Below the pieces are notes generated by a model. That model saw only the letters and a program-made list of their open reading frames with translations. It was not told the origin of the DNA and did not search any database. From the NCBI GenBank assembly GCA_965603365.1, contig CBFDCR010000038.1, positions 1 through 50,522 of the forward strand: DNA of 50,522 bases, in the 5' to 3' direction. Source of the DNA: JAHELQ01 sp965603365 (GTDB lineage Bacteria > Acidobacteriota > Aminicenantia > UBA2199). The translations under genes were made by a program, and so were the position numbers. Positions 22,425 to 31,773 of the stretch are shown here, piece after piece (within the stretch, counting starts at the first letter, position 1; each line of letters opens with the position of its first letter).

Positions 22425-25334
22425 TCAGCGGATTTTTTCCTTCAGCAGATTCCTATAATAATTTTCTTCGGTTGACTCGCCGTATAAATTGGCCAGGCTG
22501 CGATAAATGGAAAATCTGGCCGGATCATTCGATTGTTCTAAAATTTCAGCCTTAGCCCAAAGCGCCGGCGTATAGTTTCTATTAAAGAGCAGGCAGGTAT
22601 CTATCTCCTCCAGGGCCAACTTATATTTACCCCTTCTCATTAAGAATCTGGCGTATTCGGTATGAAAAAACTGGTATTGAAAGAAGGTCGCCCGGTATGC
22701 CAACTGGGTCTTCATAGCGACTAAATTTTGAAAGGTTAGAGCCGCCTCATCAATTCTCCCCTTAGCCTCTAAAATCAGAGCCCGCAGGTGAACGTAATAT
22801 TTGTAAGGAATGGAGAAATTATGCCAGGACAATTTATATTTTCCCTTGAAATCCGATAACCAGCTTAGTTCCTTCTGGCCCTCCCGGAGATTACCCAGAG
22901 AGAGCAAGACGATCCCCTTCAACCAGTGGGCTTCAGCCGAATTGTCGTTGATATCGTCGTCATCAAATGTCGTCAAAGAGAGATTGACCGTTTCCAGCGC
23001 CTCCGAATCGTGCCGGTTGGTAAAATTTGTGAAGGCCTTAACGACCAATATATCCGCATTGGATTTTTCAGGATTAATGATATTGTCATACGCATCCAGA
23101 CACCTTTCCGTTTTCATGAACTCGGCTCGTATTAAATAAGTATTAACGAGAGTACGATAGGACCAAAAGACTATTTTCTCATCCATCGAAACGGCCGCCC
23201 TTTTACAGGCTTCGGCGGAAACATAATCACCGGCATAAAAATAGCCATCCCCTAAAGAGTCGAAGGAGTTGGCCGACCGGTCAAGATCACGGTAATCCTC
23301 AAATAGTTCCAATGCTTTGTAGTGATTTCCCAGGTAAGAATAACAATATCCCAGGTGGTTCATGGCTTTGGAATAATCCGGGGCCAGTTCAAGGGCCTGT
23401 TCATAATAGGGGATTGCCTTTTCGGCATCGCCATTATGAAAGTGGGCCTCACCCAGCTCAAAAAATGCCTCTTTAGAAAAGGGGAATTCATCCTTGAGTT
23501 TTTCTAAATATCTTATTTCGTCCGAAAAATTAAAATCCAACCGGGCTTTCATGGCCAGGACTTTAAATCTCAACGAATTCGTTAAATGATCGATTTTCGG
23601 CATGATCTCATTAATGAGTTGTACGGCCCTGGGCCTGAGACCGGCAAAAATAAAGATATCCGCCAGAGATATCCTGGAAACCGGCAGCTCCGGGCAGGCT
23701 CTAAAATATTTCGCCGCTTCACTGGCTTCCAGTTTCTTTAGATGCTCCAGTCCCTTATAAAAAAGCGAAAACTGTTCCCACGACGTCCCGTATATCCCGG
23801 AGACTCTTTTTAATCTTAAATTCCCCTGTTTAGCCGGGAAGATTTTTTCGTAGACCTGACGCGTTAAGGTATCGATCTGATGGATCAGCAATGAGTCCAC
23901 GTTCGCCAAACCGGGTACCGTAATGGAAAAGCTCTTGCCATAACCGCCAAAGGGCTGGAACACCGCCTCCACATTGATGATATCCTTAATCCGGGAGATC
24001 CTGCCTTTTAATTCATAGCGAACATCAAATTGTTTCGAGAAGGAATTGAGAATAACCGCAGCCGTATCCTCATCAATGGCTTTAAATGCTTCAAATTGAT
24101 TGAGGGATTCATACACCAGGAGATCGATCATGTCGCCCAGATCCGGGTCGCCGCTGTCATTTTTAAAACCGTGCAGATAAATGTAGAATCGTCGAGCCTC
24201 TTTTACCGCACCCCTATCCCCCTCTCTACCTTTTATCAGAAGAAAGATGAGCACCGCCGCCAGTAGAAAAATAACCGGCAAAATAACCAGTCGGATTCTT
24301 CTCACTTTAGTGAGACGAGAGGGATCGGTAGTGGCCCTCAATTTCCTGACCCGCTCCACGATTTCACCAAGTTCCTCTTTATCCTCTGCCCGTGATACCT
24401 CTACTATTGCTTTACCCGGTTTTTTTAAATCAACATCTTCAAATACTCTCGCCTTTGAGCTCTCATACTGAGAACGAAATGTTTCCAGTACCTCCTTTAA
24501 TGCCGAAAAATCAACATACCTTTTTTCTTTATCCTTCTCCAGTGCCTTTGAAACGATTTCCTTTAATTGCTCCGGGATTTCCCGGCTAAATTCGACCTTT
24601 TTGTTTAATATATTGTAAAGAATAGCAATCTGTTCGGTATCGTGAAAGGGATCAATCCCCTCCAGCATCTCAAACAAAATACAGCCGAAGGAAAACACAT
24701 CGGTACGAAGATCAAGCGATTCTCCCCTGGCCTGCTCCGGCGACATATAAGAGGCCGTACCCACCAGCAGCCCTTTGGCCGTCAAATTGGTATCCACCAT
24801 TTTTTTCTTCTTTACAAAAGATCGATCCTTTATTTTTGCCAGCCCAAAATCGAGAATCTTCACAACCCCCCGTCGGTCAATCATGATATTTGCCGGCTTC
24901 AGATCCCGGTGAACAATCCCTTTTAAATTGGCCTCCACCATCCCGCTGCATACCTGGATGGCGATATCTAAGACTCTACCAATACCGAGTTTTTTTAACT
25001 TCATGATGTGGTCCAACCCCACCCCATCTATATACTGCATGATGATATAATTATTCTCTTCATCCTCGTATATCTCATAGATGGGGCATATATTGGCATG
25101 TTCCAGTTGCGAAGCGGTCTGGGCCTCCCGTAAAAACCTGTCTTTGGAAGAAGCACCTAAGATGACCTGAACCGGGATCTTCTTAACAGCTACTTTTCGT
25201 TTTAATCTTACGTCTTCAGCCAGGTAAACCTCCGCCATCCCACCCTCGCCGATTTTTTTCATTATTCTAAACCGGTTAGCAATTATCAGCCCATTTCCGT
25301 CTGCAATCACACCAGTATTTTTCTGCTTCACCAT
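22425..25334 (-). CDS. Ser/Thr protein kinase with transmembrane helix and TPR-rich extracytoplasmic domain
   Basis: 969 aa from the ATG at 25334 (a TTG two codons upstream is also possible). Kinase domain about 21-290: glycine loop IGEGGMAEVY (28-37), VAVKK lysine (near 51), HRDLKPAN (142-149), DFG (162-164) and GTASYMSPEQ; all catalytic residues are present. A transmembrane helix lies at about 348-368. The C-terminal ~600 residues begin with a mixed alpha/beta part and continue as TPR repeats, for example AFFELGEAHFHNGDAEKAIPYYEQALEL-type units. It is a PknB-like receptor kinase with a TPR sensor or docking region on the far side of the membrane. Substrates are unknown. It stands alone. Confidence 0.93.
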   Translation of the reverse strand: MVKQKNTGVIADGNGLIIANRFRIMKKIGEGGMAEVYLAEDVRLKRKVAVKKIPVQVILGASSKDRFLREAQTASQLEHANICPIYEIYEDEENNYIIMQYIDGVGLDHIMKLKKLGIGRVLDIAIQVCSGMVEANLKGIVHRDLKPANIMIDRRGVVKILDFGLAKIKDRSFVKKKKMVDTNLTAKGLLVGTASYMSPEQARGESLDLRTDVFSFGCILFEMLEGIDPFHDTEQIAILYNILNKKVEFSREIPEQLKEIVSKALEKDKEKRYVDFSALKEVLETFRSQYESSKARVFEDVDLKKPGKAIVEVSRAEDKEELGEIVERVRKLRATTDPSRLTKVRRIRLVILPVIFLLAAVLIFLLIKGREGDRGAVKEARRFYIYLHGFKNDSGDPDLGDMIDLLVYESLNQFEAFKAIDEDTAAVILNSFSKQFDVRYELKGRISRIKDIINVEAVFQPFGGYGKSFSITVPGLANVDSLLIHQIDTLTRQVYEKIFPAKQGNLRLKRVSGIYGTSWEQFSLFYKGLEHLKKLEASEAAKYFRACPELPVSRISLADIFIFAGLRPRAVQLINEIMPKIDHLTNSLRFKVLAMKARLDFNFSDEIRYLEKLKDEFPFSKEAFFELGEAHFHNGDAEKAIPYYEQALELAPDYSKAMNHLGYCYSYLGNHYKALELFEDYRDLDRSANSFDSLGDGYFYAGDYVSAEACKRAAVSMDEKIVFWSYRTLVNTYLIRAEFMKTERCLDAYDNIINPEKSNADILVVKAFTNFTNRHDSEALETVNLSLTTFDDDDINDNSAEAHWLKGIVLLSLGNLREGQKELSWLSDFKGKYKLSWHNFSIPYKYYVHLRALILEAKGRIDEAALTFQNLVAMKTQLAYRATFFQYQFFHTEYARFLMRRGKYKLALEEIDTCLLFNRNYTPALWAKAEILEQSNDPARFSIYRSLANLYGESTEENYYRNLLKEKIR

Positions 25335-25430
25335 CTCCAATTTTATCGGAATTATCTACATTTTTCAACCAAAAAAATCCCCTTATCCTCAAGTTTTATG
25401 GAAGTGGGGACATGGAACTTGAAAATACCG

Positions 25431-27485
25431 TTATTTCTTGCGGGTCCAGCGGTCGAGCCAGTGGCGGACTTCGTTGTACCAGAAGATGGAATTGTTGGGT
25501 TTGAGGACCCAGTGGTTTTCATCGGGGAAATAGATCAGGCGGCTGGGAACACCCTTTGCCTGAAGTACACCGAATAGCTCCAGGCCATTGCCGATGGGCA
25601 CCCGGTAATCCTTTTCGCCGTGAATCACCAGCGTCGGGGTCTTAAAGTTAGCGGCAAAATAGTGGGGGGAACATTTTTTAAAGAAAGCCATATCTTCCCA
25701 GAAGTGGGGGGCCTGTTCGTTTGGCTCGGAGGAACCGAAATCGCTGGCATACATTTCATAAAGATTGGTGACACCGGCATGAACGATCAGGGCCTTGTAG
25801 GGATGGTTCCGCCCCAGTATCAGGGAGGCCAGGTAGCCGCCGTAGCTGCCGCCCCCGGCACTCATTTGCTGCGGGTCCACATAGCCCTTGTCCACCAGCC
25901 ACCCGCTGGCCTTGATCACATCTTCATAGGGCAAATCGGCCCAGTTACCCAGGATAGAGGCGGTAAAATCGTTGCCAAAACCGCTGGAGCCGTGAAAATT
26001 GGGCCAGGCACACACATAGCCCCAGCCGGCAAACACCTGGGCATTCCAGCGAAAATGAAAGGAGTCGTTGACGGCATTGTGGGGGCCGCCGTGGATCAGC
26101 AAGTAGAGGGGCCGCTTTTGCCCTGCCTTATAACCGGGGGGCAGTATCAGCCACATCTGGATGGTATCGCCTCCGGCGCCGGTGTAGGTCACATTTTTTA
26201 TCTCTCCCCATTGAACATGCTTGAGGACTTCATCATTAAAACGGCTCAGTTGGGTCTGGGTTCCCCGGGGCAGAACAATTTTGACCAGGGTGGGGGGTTC
26301 GCTAAAGCCCTGGCGGAGGCCCACCAGGAATTTCCCGCCGGTTCCCATTCGCAAAGATCCGAAACTCTTTTGATCGGTAATCACCACCGGATCGCCGCCC
26401 TTGAGATTCACATAGACGATGCGATCCAGTCCCTGCCGGTCGCTGATAAAGTAAATTCTTCCGGAATCCGGCGTCCACACGGCGGCACGGCAACTGTAAT
26501 CGAAATGTTCCGTCAACACCCGGTTTTGACCGGTGCGGCGGTCGTGAACCACCAGGCGGGAGCGGTCGCCGTAAAAACCCTTGACCTTCTGGCGGCGAAA
26601 GGCAATATACCGGGAATCGGGGCTGAAGACCGGGGCGCTGTCCCGCTCAGGATTATCGGCGGTGATATTGAGGGCCGAAGAATCGCCGATCTTAACGACA
26701 TAGATATCCAGGTTTTCCTCGACCCCCGGCCGGTGAGCGGTATCCGAGACAAAGGCCAATTCTTTGCCGTCGGGGGAGATGTCGTAACTGTCGGCATCAA
26801 AAGTCTTATAGGGCAGTTCCCGGCTGCAGGCCAGGGTGATGGGCCGGATATTGCCATTCTCAATATTGACCATATAGACATGGGCCTGCCGCTCATCGAT
26901 CCAGTGGTCCCAAAACTTCAGGCGGGCCGAATCGTACACTTTGGCAGAGATTAAAGACTGCTCCCGGTCTTTCAGCCTTTTCTCCTGTTCCTGCCAACTG
27001 TCGGCATCGGGCCACACCCGGGTGATAAAGGCAATATGTCGGGAATCGGGGAACCATTGGATGCCCTCTACACCGGTGGGGATGTTTGCCACTTTCCGGG
27101 CCTCTCCGCCGTCCACCGGAATCACATAGAGTTGGGCCTCAACCTCTTCACCCCGTTGAGCAGTAAAGGCAATATACCGGTTATCGGGACTCCAGATCGG
27201 TTCCCCTTCCTCGCCGGCATGGGTCGTAAGCTGCCGGGCCTCCCCTACCCCGGTGGGGATGAGCCACAGGTCGCCATCTCCCTCGTCTTTTTTCAAATCA
27301 TAAGTGGTGACACTGACCACCGCCCATTTTCCCTCCGGGGAGAGGGAGGGGTCGCCGATGCGCTTCAACTTCCACAGGGTTTCGGCCGAAAGGGGGTGAA
27401 CCTCAGCCCCCATGCCCCAACTGTTTAACACAAGGATACCGACTAATAACAATAAACCCATCGCCAATCTCTGCTTTGTTCTCAT
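25431..27485 (-). CDS. S9-family serine peptidase (prolyl oligopeptidase/acylaminoacyl-peptidase type), secreted
   Basis: 684 aa. Signal peptide (about residues 1-27). The N-terminal beta-propeller has repeated PD40/WD-like blades such as SPEGKWAVVSV, SPDNRYIAFTAQR and SPDSRYIAFRR. The C-terminal alpha/beta-hydrolase domain has catalytic Ser547 in GGGSYGGY, Asp626 in HGEKDYRVP and His658 in DENHW, so the triad is complete. It hydrolyses short peptides in the periplasm or outside the cell, consistent with a peptide-fermenting lifestyle (inference). AGGAG lies 7 bp before the ATG. Single gene. Confidence 0.94.
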   Translation of the reverse strand: MRTKQRLAMGLLLLVGILVLNSWGMGAEVHPLSAETLWKLKRIGDPSLSPEGKWAVVSVTTYDLKKDEGDGDLWLIPTGVGEARQLTTHAGEEGEPIWSPDNRYIAFTAQRGEEVEAQLYVIPVDGGEARKVANIPTGVEGIQWFPDSRHIAFITRVWPDADSWQEQEKRLKDREQSLISAKVYDSARLKFWDHWIDERQAHVYMVNIENGNIRPITLACSRELPYKTFDADSYDISPDGKELAFVSDTAHRPGVEENLDIYVVKIGDSSALNITADNPERDSAPVFSPDSRYIAFRRQKVKGFYGDRSRLVVHDRRTGQNRVLTEHFDYSCRAAVWTPDSGRIYFISDRQGLDRIVYVNLKGGDPVVITDQKSFGSLRMGTGGKFLVGLRQGFSEPPTLVKIVLPRGTQTQLSRFNDEVLKHVQWGEIKNVTYTGAGGDTIQMWLILPPGYKAGQKRPLYLLIHGGPHNAVNDSFHFRWNAQVFAGWGYVCAWPNFHGSSGFGNDFTASILGNWADLPYEDVIKASGWLVDKGYVDPQQMSAGGGSYGGYLASLILGRNHPYKALIVHAGVTNLYEMYASDFGSSEPNEQAPHFWEDMAFFKKCSPHYFAANFKTPTLVIHGEKDYRVPIGNGLELFGVLQAKGVPSRLIYFPDENHWVLKPNNSIFWYNEVRHWLDRWTRKK

Positions 27486-27642
27486 GATATTCTCCTGAAA
27501 TTTAAACGTTTAACCCAAAGATAAGTATAATCATACTCCAGATAGTCCTGAAAATCAATGTCCCATCATAACAAGGAAAACCTGTTGAAGGATATCGACG
27601 GTGATATGTCATTAAAATAACACCAGTCGTAAAAAATTTTTC

Positions 27643-27671
27643 TTGACAAAAGGTGCGCTATTTTCCATAAT
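27643..27671 (+). promoter_or_regulatory. Strong sigma70-type promoter for the lipoprotein gene
   Basis: TTGACA (27643-27648), 17-bp spacer, CATAAT (27666-27671). The predicted transcript start near 27678 leaves a leader of about 14 bases that contains GAGGGG before the ATG at 27692. Confidence 0.75.
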
Positions 27672-27691
27672 AGCCCGTGAGGGGTACGATA

Positions 27692-28477
27692 ATGTATTTT
27701 TTTAAACGTAGTTTCAAAGTCATGTACCTGGTGCTGATGGTTTCTCTCCTGTGGGGCTGCACGGCGCCTGTCAGGATCAGCAGCGAAGCCGATTTGAGAG
27801 AGCGGTACCGCCGGGCGGTGGCGGACGCCAGAATCGCAGAACCGGCTGAGATATCTCGAAACCTGGTGGCGGTGGTGGATTACAACCGTGACCTGGTCTG
27901 GAAAGAGGGGCCGGGACAGCAGTGGGTCCGGGTGGTGACCTGGACTTCCTGGCAGGGCTACGACGACAAGGTGGGCCAGGCCATGGTGACCTCCCGGGAG
28001 ATATGGGTCACCGTCGTGCCGGAGCTGCAGCGGTTCTGTCAGCAATGCGGCCATTCGGGCGGGGTTCTGACCTTACGATTGGAACAACTGCTGGGACTGC
28101 CGCCCCACAACGGCAAGACCAGGTTCGTGGAGATCTGGGTCTCCCCCGAAGACCTGTTTCGTCCCAGCCCGGACCCGGAAATCAGCGACCACGAAGCGGG
28201 ACTGAATTTCCCGGTGTCCCGGAAGTTCGTGACCATTGCCGACGATTATGTCCGGTGGTTTGACGACCTGAAAAACGACTCGTATGGAGAGGACGGCTAT
28301 CCCTGGACCCGGCTGGGCTATACCTATGACTGGGGAAACCCCGGAAGCGAAATCGGACTCAGTGAATTTGTCATCCCTAAGGGCGCCGCGATAGAAGTTC
28401 ACTCGGTGGCCGCCACGGGGGATTATTGTACCGGCACCAGTCGGGGCAGAGCCAAACCGGCCTTCTCGCCTAAATAA
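27692..28477 (+). CDS. Lipoprotein of unknown function
   Basis: 261 aa from the ATG at 27692; an upstream in-frame GTG at 27677 lies before the predicted transcript start. The signal peptide ends in a lipobox (SLLWGC), so the mature protein starts at Cys near residue 21. The rest is soluble, rich in Trp and Tyr, with a CQQCG pair near residues 115-119. No family was recognised. Its 3' end overlaps the convergent sirtuin gene by 55 bp, which is unusual; the last ~18 residues (GTSRGRAKPAFSPK) are encoded there and may be a recent read-through extension. Confidence 0.75.
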   Translation: MYFFKRSFKVMYLVLMVSLLWGCTAPVRISSEADLRERYRRAVADARIAEPAEISRNLVAVVDYNRDLVWKEGPGQQWVRVVTWTSWQGYDDKVGQAMVTSREIWVTVVPELQRFCQQCGHSGGVLTLRLEQLLGLPPHNGKTRFVEIWVSPEDLFRPSPDPEISDHEAGLNFPVSRKFVTIADDYVRWFDDLKNDSYGEDGYPWTRLGYTYDWGNPGSEIGLSEFVIPKGAAIEVHSVAATGDYCTGTSRGRAKPAFSPK

Positions 28478-29166
28478 TAGTCTGCCTGGGGAAACGCCCG
28501 CTCGATATTCACCTCCACAATAGTGGCACCGTTTCGCCGGGCCAGGTCGGGCAGTGCCGCGGCCGGGAACACATTGGCGGAGGTGCCCACTATCAACATC
28601 ACGCGGCACCAGGCCGCCTCCTCCTGGGCCTTCCTCAAGGCCTCCTCCGGCAGCGATTCGCCGAACAGCACGGTGTTGGGTTTGAGCACCCCGCCGCAGC
28701 TCTGGCAGTAGGGAGGCGTGCCCGGGGGTACCTGGGGGGCGATGTACTGCCGGCGACACTTTAAACAGCATATCTCCCGGAGGCTGCCGTGAATCTCCAC
28801 TACATTCCGGCTGCCGGCCTTTTTGTGCAGGCCGTCGATATTCTGGGTGATTACACATCTCACGATTCCCATTTTCTCCAGCTCTGCTAAGGCAAAATGG
28901 GCCGGATTGGGCCGGTACTCATCATAGTGACGGATAAAATCTCCCCGGATGGTCCAGTATTTGGACGGGTCCTGCCGGAAAACATCGATGGAGGCGTAAA
29001 CGGCGGGATCGTACTTCTCCCACAGACCCCCTTTGGAGCGAAAGGTGGGAATCCCACTCTCCGCCGATACCCCGGCACCGGTCAATACCACACACTCCTT
29101 CTGTTCCTGCATCAACCGGGCCACCTTTTGATACAATTTCTCTATCTCATCCTTCCGCTGTGTCAT
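28423..29166 (-). CDS. cobB: Sir2-family NAD-dependent protein deacylase
   Basis: 247 aa from the ATG at 29166, which has GGAGG 7 bp upstream; the longer frame to 29190 has no ribosome site. GAGVSAESGIPTFRS (30-44), TQNIDGLH (108-114) and catalytic His126 (EIHGS) are intact. Two Cys pairs (C134/C137 and C154/C157) form the zinc site. It removes acyl groups from lysines using NAD+. The class III (desuccinylase-type) Tyr/Arg pair is not obvious, though RGDFIRHYDEYRPNPAH has a similar place. It is the downstream partner of the glycosyltransferase at 29147-30451, with a 20-bp overlap. Confidence 0.95.
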   Translation of the reverse strand: MTQRKDEIEKLYQKVARLMQEQKECVVLTGAGVSAESGIPTFRSKGGLWEKYDPAVYASIDVFRQDPSKYWTIRGDFIRHYDEYRPNPAHFALAELEKMGIVRCVITQNIDGLHKKAGSRNVVEIHGSLREICCLKCRRQYIAPQVPPGTPPYCQSCGGVLKPNTVLFGESLPEEALRKAQEEAAWCRVMLIVGTSANVFPAAALPDLARRNGATIVEVNIERAFPQADYYLGEKAGLALPRLVPVQ

Positions 29167-30451
29167 ATCTATCCTCCGTCTCTTTTGCAAACCTCCTATT
29201 ATGACCCCAGAAATCCGGGTGGTTTATGGCTTCGGCGACCCCATCCCGCTTCTGCAGCCTCTCAGCCATTCGCCGGACATTCTCTTTGATTTCCCGATTG
29301 GCAAGCGCTTCCTGCAGGGTCTTTTTTAACCTTTTTACCGTCAACATCGATTTAGGCAGCGGAGCCGGCCCCAATCCCAATTGATGAATACGGGCACCCC
29401 AGAAATATTGATCCAACAGGTGGGGGACGATGACCTGGGGAATCCCTGCCCGGGCAGCCGTACACACCGTACCGGCCCCCCCGTGGTGAACCACTGCCGC
29501 CACCTCCGGGAAAAGCTTTGCATGTGGAACAGCACCAATTACCCGGACTCGATCCGATTCCGGTTGCATACCCTGCCCCAGATCTCCCCAGCCCCGGGAA
29601 ATTACGGCCCTCATTTGCAGGGATTCTACTACTTCCATTAAAATACGAGAGGTCTTTTGGGGGGCAGGATCGCTCATACTGCCGAAACCGATATAGATCG
29701 GCGGCGGACCTGCCCTTAAAAAATCGGTCAATTCCCCGTCCAGTTCATCCTTCTCCGACAGGTGCCAATACCCGGTCTGGATGTAATCGACATCGACATC
29801 CGGGGGAACCGGGGCCAGCTCTCGATCCAGTACCACCAGGGAATTTGCCGTTACATAACGGATCACGTCAGCGATCGGTTTTAATCCCATTGTCTGCCGC
29901 AGCCGGTTGATGGTTCCCCGGATCGCCAGGTTAGCCACCAAAAAATCGATTTTCCGGAAAAGGCGATTCAGCCATCGGGGTAAATGTTGCCAGGGGATTA
30001 TGATCGGTGGATGATACGACGAAACCAGCGGCTGGACACCGCAAATCACATGATGATACGGGATACCTGAAAATTCGGCCACCGAAGGACCCGCCAATTG
30101 CAGCGACGAGCCCACCATCAGATCGGCACTCCCTTTAACGGCCGCCAGCAACTCCTCAAACTGGCGGCCCACATCTCCCTGAAAATATCTCATCATATGC
30201 CGGATCCCCCTGAGGGGACGGCCCATTACCTTCCGACTGTTTTCCCTCAGCCAGAGGGTAGGGTCACGGCCCAAAGAAAAAAACTGTAAGCCATATCGTT
30301 CAAAGGCAAACCGGAAGTTATCGGCTGCCCAAACCTCCACCCTATGACCGGCAGCCTGCAGGGCAATCCCCAGGCTCAGCAGGGGGCGCACATCGCCCCA
30401 TGATCCGGCGGGAGCCAGGATGATCTTTTTACCGGTCTGCCGATTCTCCAT
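29147..30451 (-). CDS. GT1-type (MGT/sterol-glucosyltransferase-like) glycosyltransferase
   Basis: 434 aa from the ATG at 30451; a longer frame to 30490 overlaps the promoter. GT-B fold: N-terminal ILAPAGSWGDVRPLLSLGIALQAAGHRV and C-terminal donor motif HHGGAGTVCTAARAGIPQVIVP followed by DQYFWGARI, hallmarks of UDP-sugar-dependent GT1 enzymes acting on lipids, sterols or macrolides. PIYIGFGSM precedes it, as usual. The acceptor is unknown. It lies first in a two-gene operon with the sirtuin. Confidence 0.9.
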   Translation of the reverse strand: MENRQTGKKIILAPAGSWGDVRPLLSLGIALQAAGHRVEVWAADNFRFAFERYGLQFFSLGRDPTLWLRENSRKVMGRPLRGIRHMMRYFQGDVGRQFEELLAAVKGSADLMVGSSLQLAGPSVAEFSGIPYHHVICGVQPLVSSYHPPIIIPWQHLPRWLNRLFRKIDFLVANLAIRGTINRLRQTMGLKPIADVIRYVTANSLVVLDRELAPVPPDVDVDYIQTGYWHLSEKDELDGELTDFLRAGPPPIYIGFGSMSDPAPQKTSRILMEVVESLQMRAVISRGWGDLGQGMQPESDRVRVIGAVPHAKLFPEVAAVVHHGGAGTVCTAARAGIPQVIVPHLLDQYFWGARIHQLGLGPAPLPKSMLTVKRLKKTLQEALANREIKENVRRMAERLQKRDGVAEAINHPDFWGHNRRFAKETEDRYDTAEG

Positions 30452-30461
30452 TTGTAATGAT

Positions 30462-30490
30462 TTAATATAACAGGACACCCGGAATGTCAA
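30462..30490 (-). promoter_or_regulatory. Promoter for the glycosyltransferase-sirtuin operon
   Basis: On the minus strand: TTGACA (30490-30485), then TATATT at 15-bp spacing or TATTAA at 17-bp spacing (30469-30462). The ATG at 30451 lies about 10-12 bp past the -10, so the message has almost no leader. No Shine-Dalgarno sequence is seen. Confidence 0.6.
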
Positions 30491-30613
30491 GGTGTCCAGG
30501 CATTTTAATGACTGGTATCCCCCCAGTTTTAGCTCTTCAATCTCCGAAATCTTAGAGACAGTCTTTGAGATTTAAAAGACTAAGGAGCAAATAGTATCAA
30601 CGGTTTCGGTGTT

Positions 30614-31381
30614 TTAATCAATCAGTATGAAATCCTTATTCTTGAAACTCCTCGTTCTTCGGCATACTTCATACCCTTCCCGGCTGCCCTCGTCATTGGT
30701 ATTTCCTTCGATAGTATAAAAAATTCCTCCTGTTAAATCAACATCAATCACAATACCCGTATGAACCCAATCGGTGGGGGATCGCCGACTTAAAAATATT
30801 GTACCAGGCTTTACCTGGTTTTGATTCTCCACCTTGAAGCCCCGGAGAAATCTTCCTTTCTCCATGGCATTAACTGCCAGCAGATCACAGGAAAAAGAGG
30901 TTTTGCAGGGTAAACGTTTCTCCATGTTATAAAAGGCCTGCTTCAAGATAAACGAGACAAATCCCGCACACCACGGCCATTCAGGGCCCTCATACCCGCT
31001 CATATAGAGCCTGACCCAGGGGCCCTTATTCTGGCCGCCCACCTCTCTGGGATGCTCTTTTAGATGCTGCCCTGCATAAGCCACGACCATCTCCCCCGGT
31101 GGTTTCTCGTTCACAGGGATCTTGTTGACAACATTGTTAAAGGGTTCTAATAGCACTCCGAAAGTCTCATTAAAGACCATTCCATCGTCTCTTAAACCGC
31201 TTTTCTTTTGAAACTGCCTGACCGCGTGCTGCGTGGCGGGGCCGAATTTACCATCGATGACAATATTAAACCCACTCAGACACAGCAATTCCTGGACCAG
31301 GCGTACTTTTTTCCCCGTGTTCCCTCTTATAATCGGGTTAAACAGATTAAAGTCTCCAGGTAAACCAACTCTTTTATCCAT
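30614..31381 (-). CDS. Peptidoglycan-binding (PG_binding_1) plus CHAP-like amidase domain protein
   Basis: 255 aa. The N-terminal PG_binding_1 domain (about residues 20-80: VRLVQELLCLSGFNIVIDGKFGPATQHAVRQFQ) is followed by a Cys/His peptidase-like domain. WPWCAGFVSFIL (Cys near 137) and DWVHTGIVIDV (His near 208) give the catalytic pair, and IEGNTND the third position. It likely cleaves or once cleaved murein peptides. No signal peptide is visible, which fits a phage-type endolysin or a toxin exported by another route. GGAGG lies before the ATG. It opens the A+T-rich accessory block. Confidence 0.78.
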   Translation of the reverse strand: MDKRVGLPGDFNLFNPIIRGNTGKKVRLVQELLCLSGFNIVIDGKFGPATQHAVRQFQKKSGLRDDGMVFNETFGVLLEPFNNVVNKIPVNEKPPGEMVVAYAGQHLKEHPREVGGQNKGPWVRLYMSGYEGPEWPWCAGFVSFILKQAFYNMEKRLPCKTSFSCDLLAVNAMEKGRFLRGFKVENQNQVKPGTIFLSRRSPTDWVHTGIVIDVDLTGGIFYTIEGNTNDEGSREGYEVCRRTRSFKNKDFILID

Positions 31382-31773
31382 TTTTTCCTCCCTGAAAAAT
31401 ATTTAGATTTAAAATTCTTCATCATTTCTCCTCACTTTTTTCCCTTAATTATAAATATATATGTATAATCCCTTCTGTCAACATCAATTTCATAATATTT
31501 CATTTTTTCACATAACCGGCCTCTCTTTCTCTGAATCTCTGAATGGTTTCGGCTTCTAAGTCTGAGGCGGAATACAAAATTCTTGCCTGTCCCTGATTTT
31601 TTTCCTTCAGTTTTATAAAACTTGGAAGAGGAATATACGATTTCTTCGATCCTACTTCACTGCTGGAACGAATAATAGATGATCTGAAAAGATTTATTAG
31701 ATTAACTACTTCAGGATTTCATTGGCAGGATCCTTCATTTCAAAAACATTACCAGGAACGATCAGAAAATCGA
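31382..31773. other. Gene-free stretch with an in-frame, start-less extension of the 608-aa gene
   Basis: A+T-rich. On the plus strand the frame of the 608-aa gene is open from 31597 (after TGA at 31594-31596) to its ATG at 31774: 59 codons with coding character (for example TSLLERIIDDLKRFIRL) but no ATG or GTG. On the minus strand 31500-31718 is also open (ending EREAGYVKK) and also lacks a start. One of them may be a truncated gene end. No promoter is evident. Confidence 0.45.

Noticed and set aside
25620..26954. 444-codon open frame on the plus strand
   Set aside because: It lies fully antisense to the S9 peptidase, whose catalytic triad and signal peptide show the true strand; high G+C explains the open shadow frame.
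28073..28858. 261-codon open frame on the minus strand
   Set aside because: It overlaps the sirtuin in another frame and the lipoprotein in antisense, and has no recognisable domain.
31500..31718. Minus-strand open stretch ending EREAGYVKK
   Set aside because: No start codon, and it lies opposite the upstream extension of the 608-aa frame. I could not decide which strand, if any, is coding, so no gene is called.
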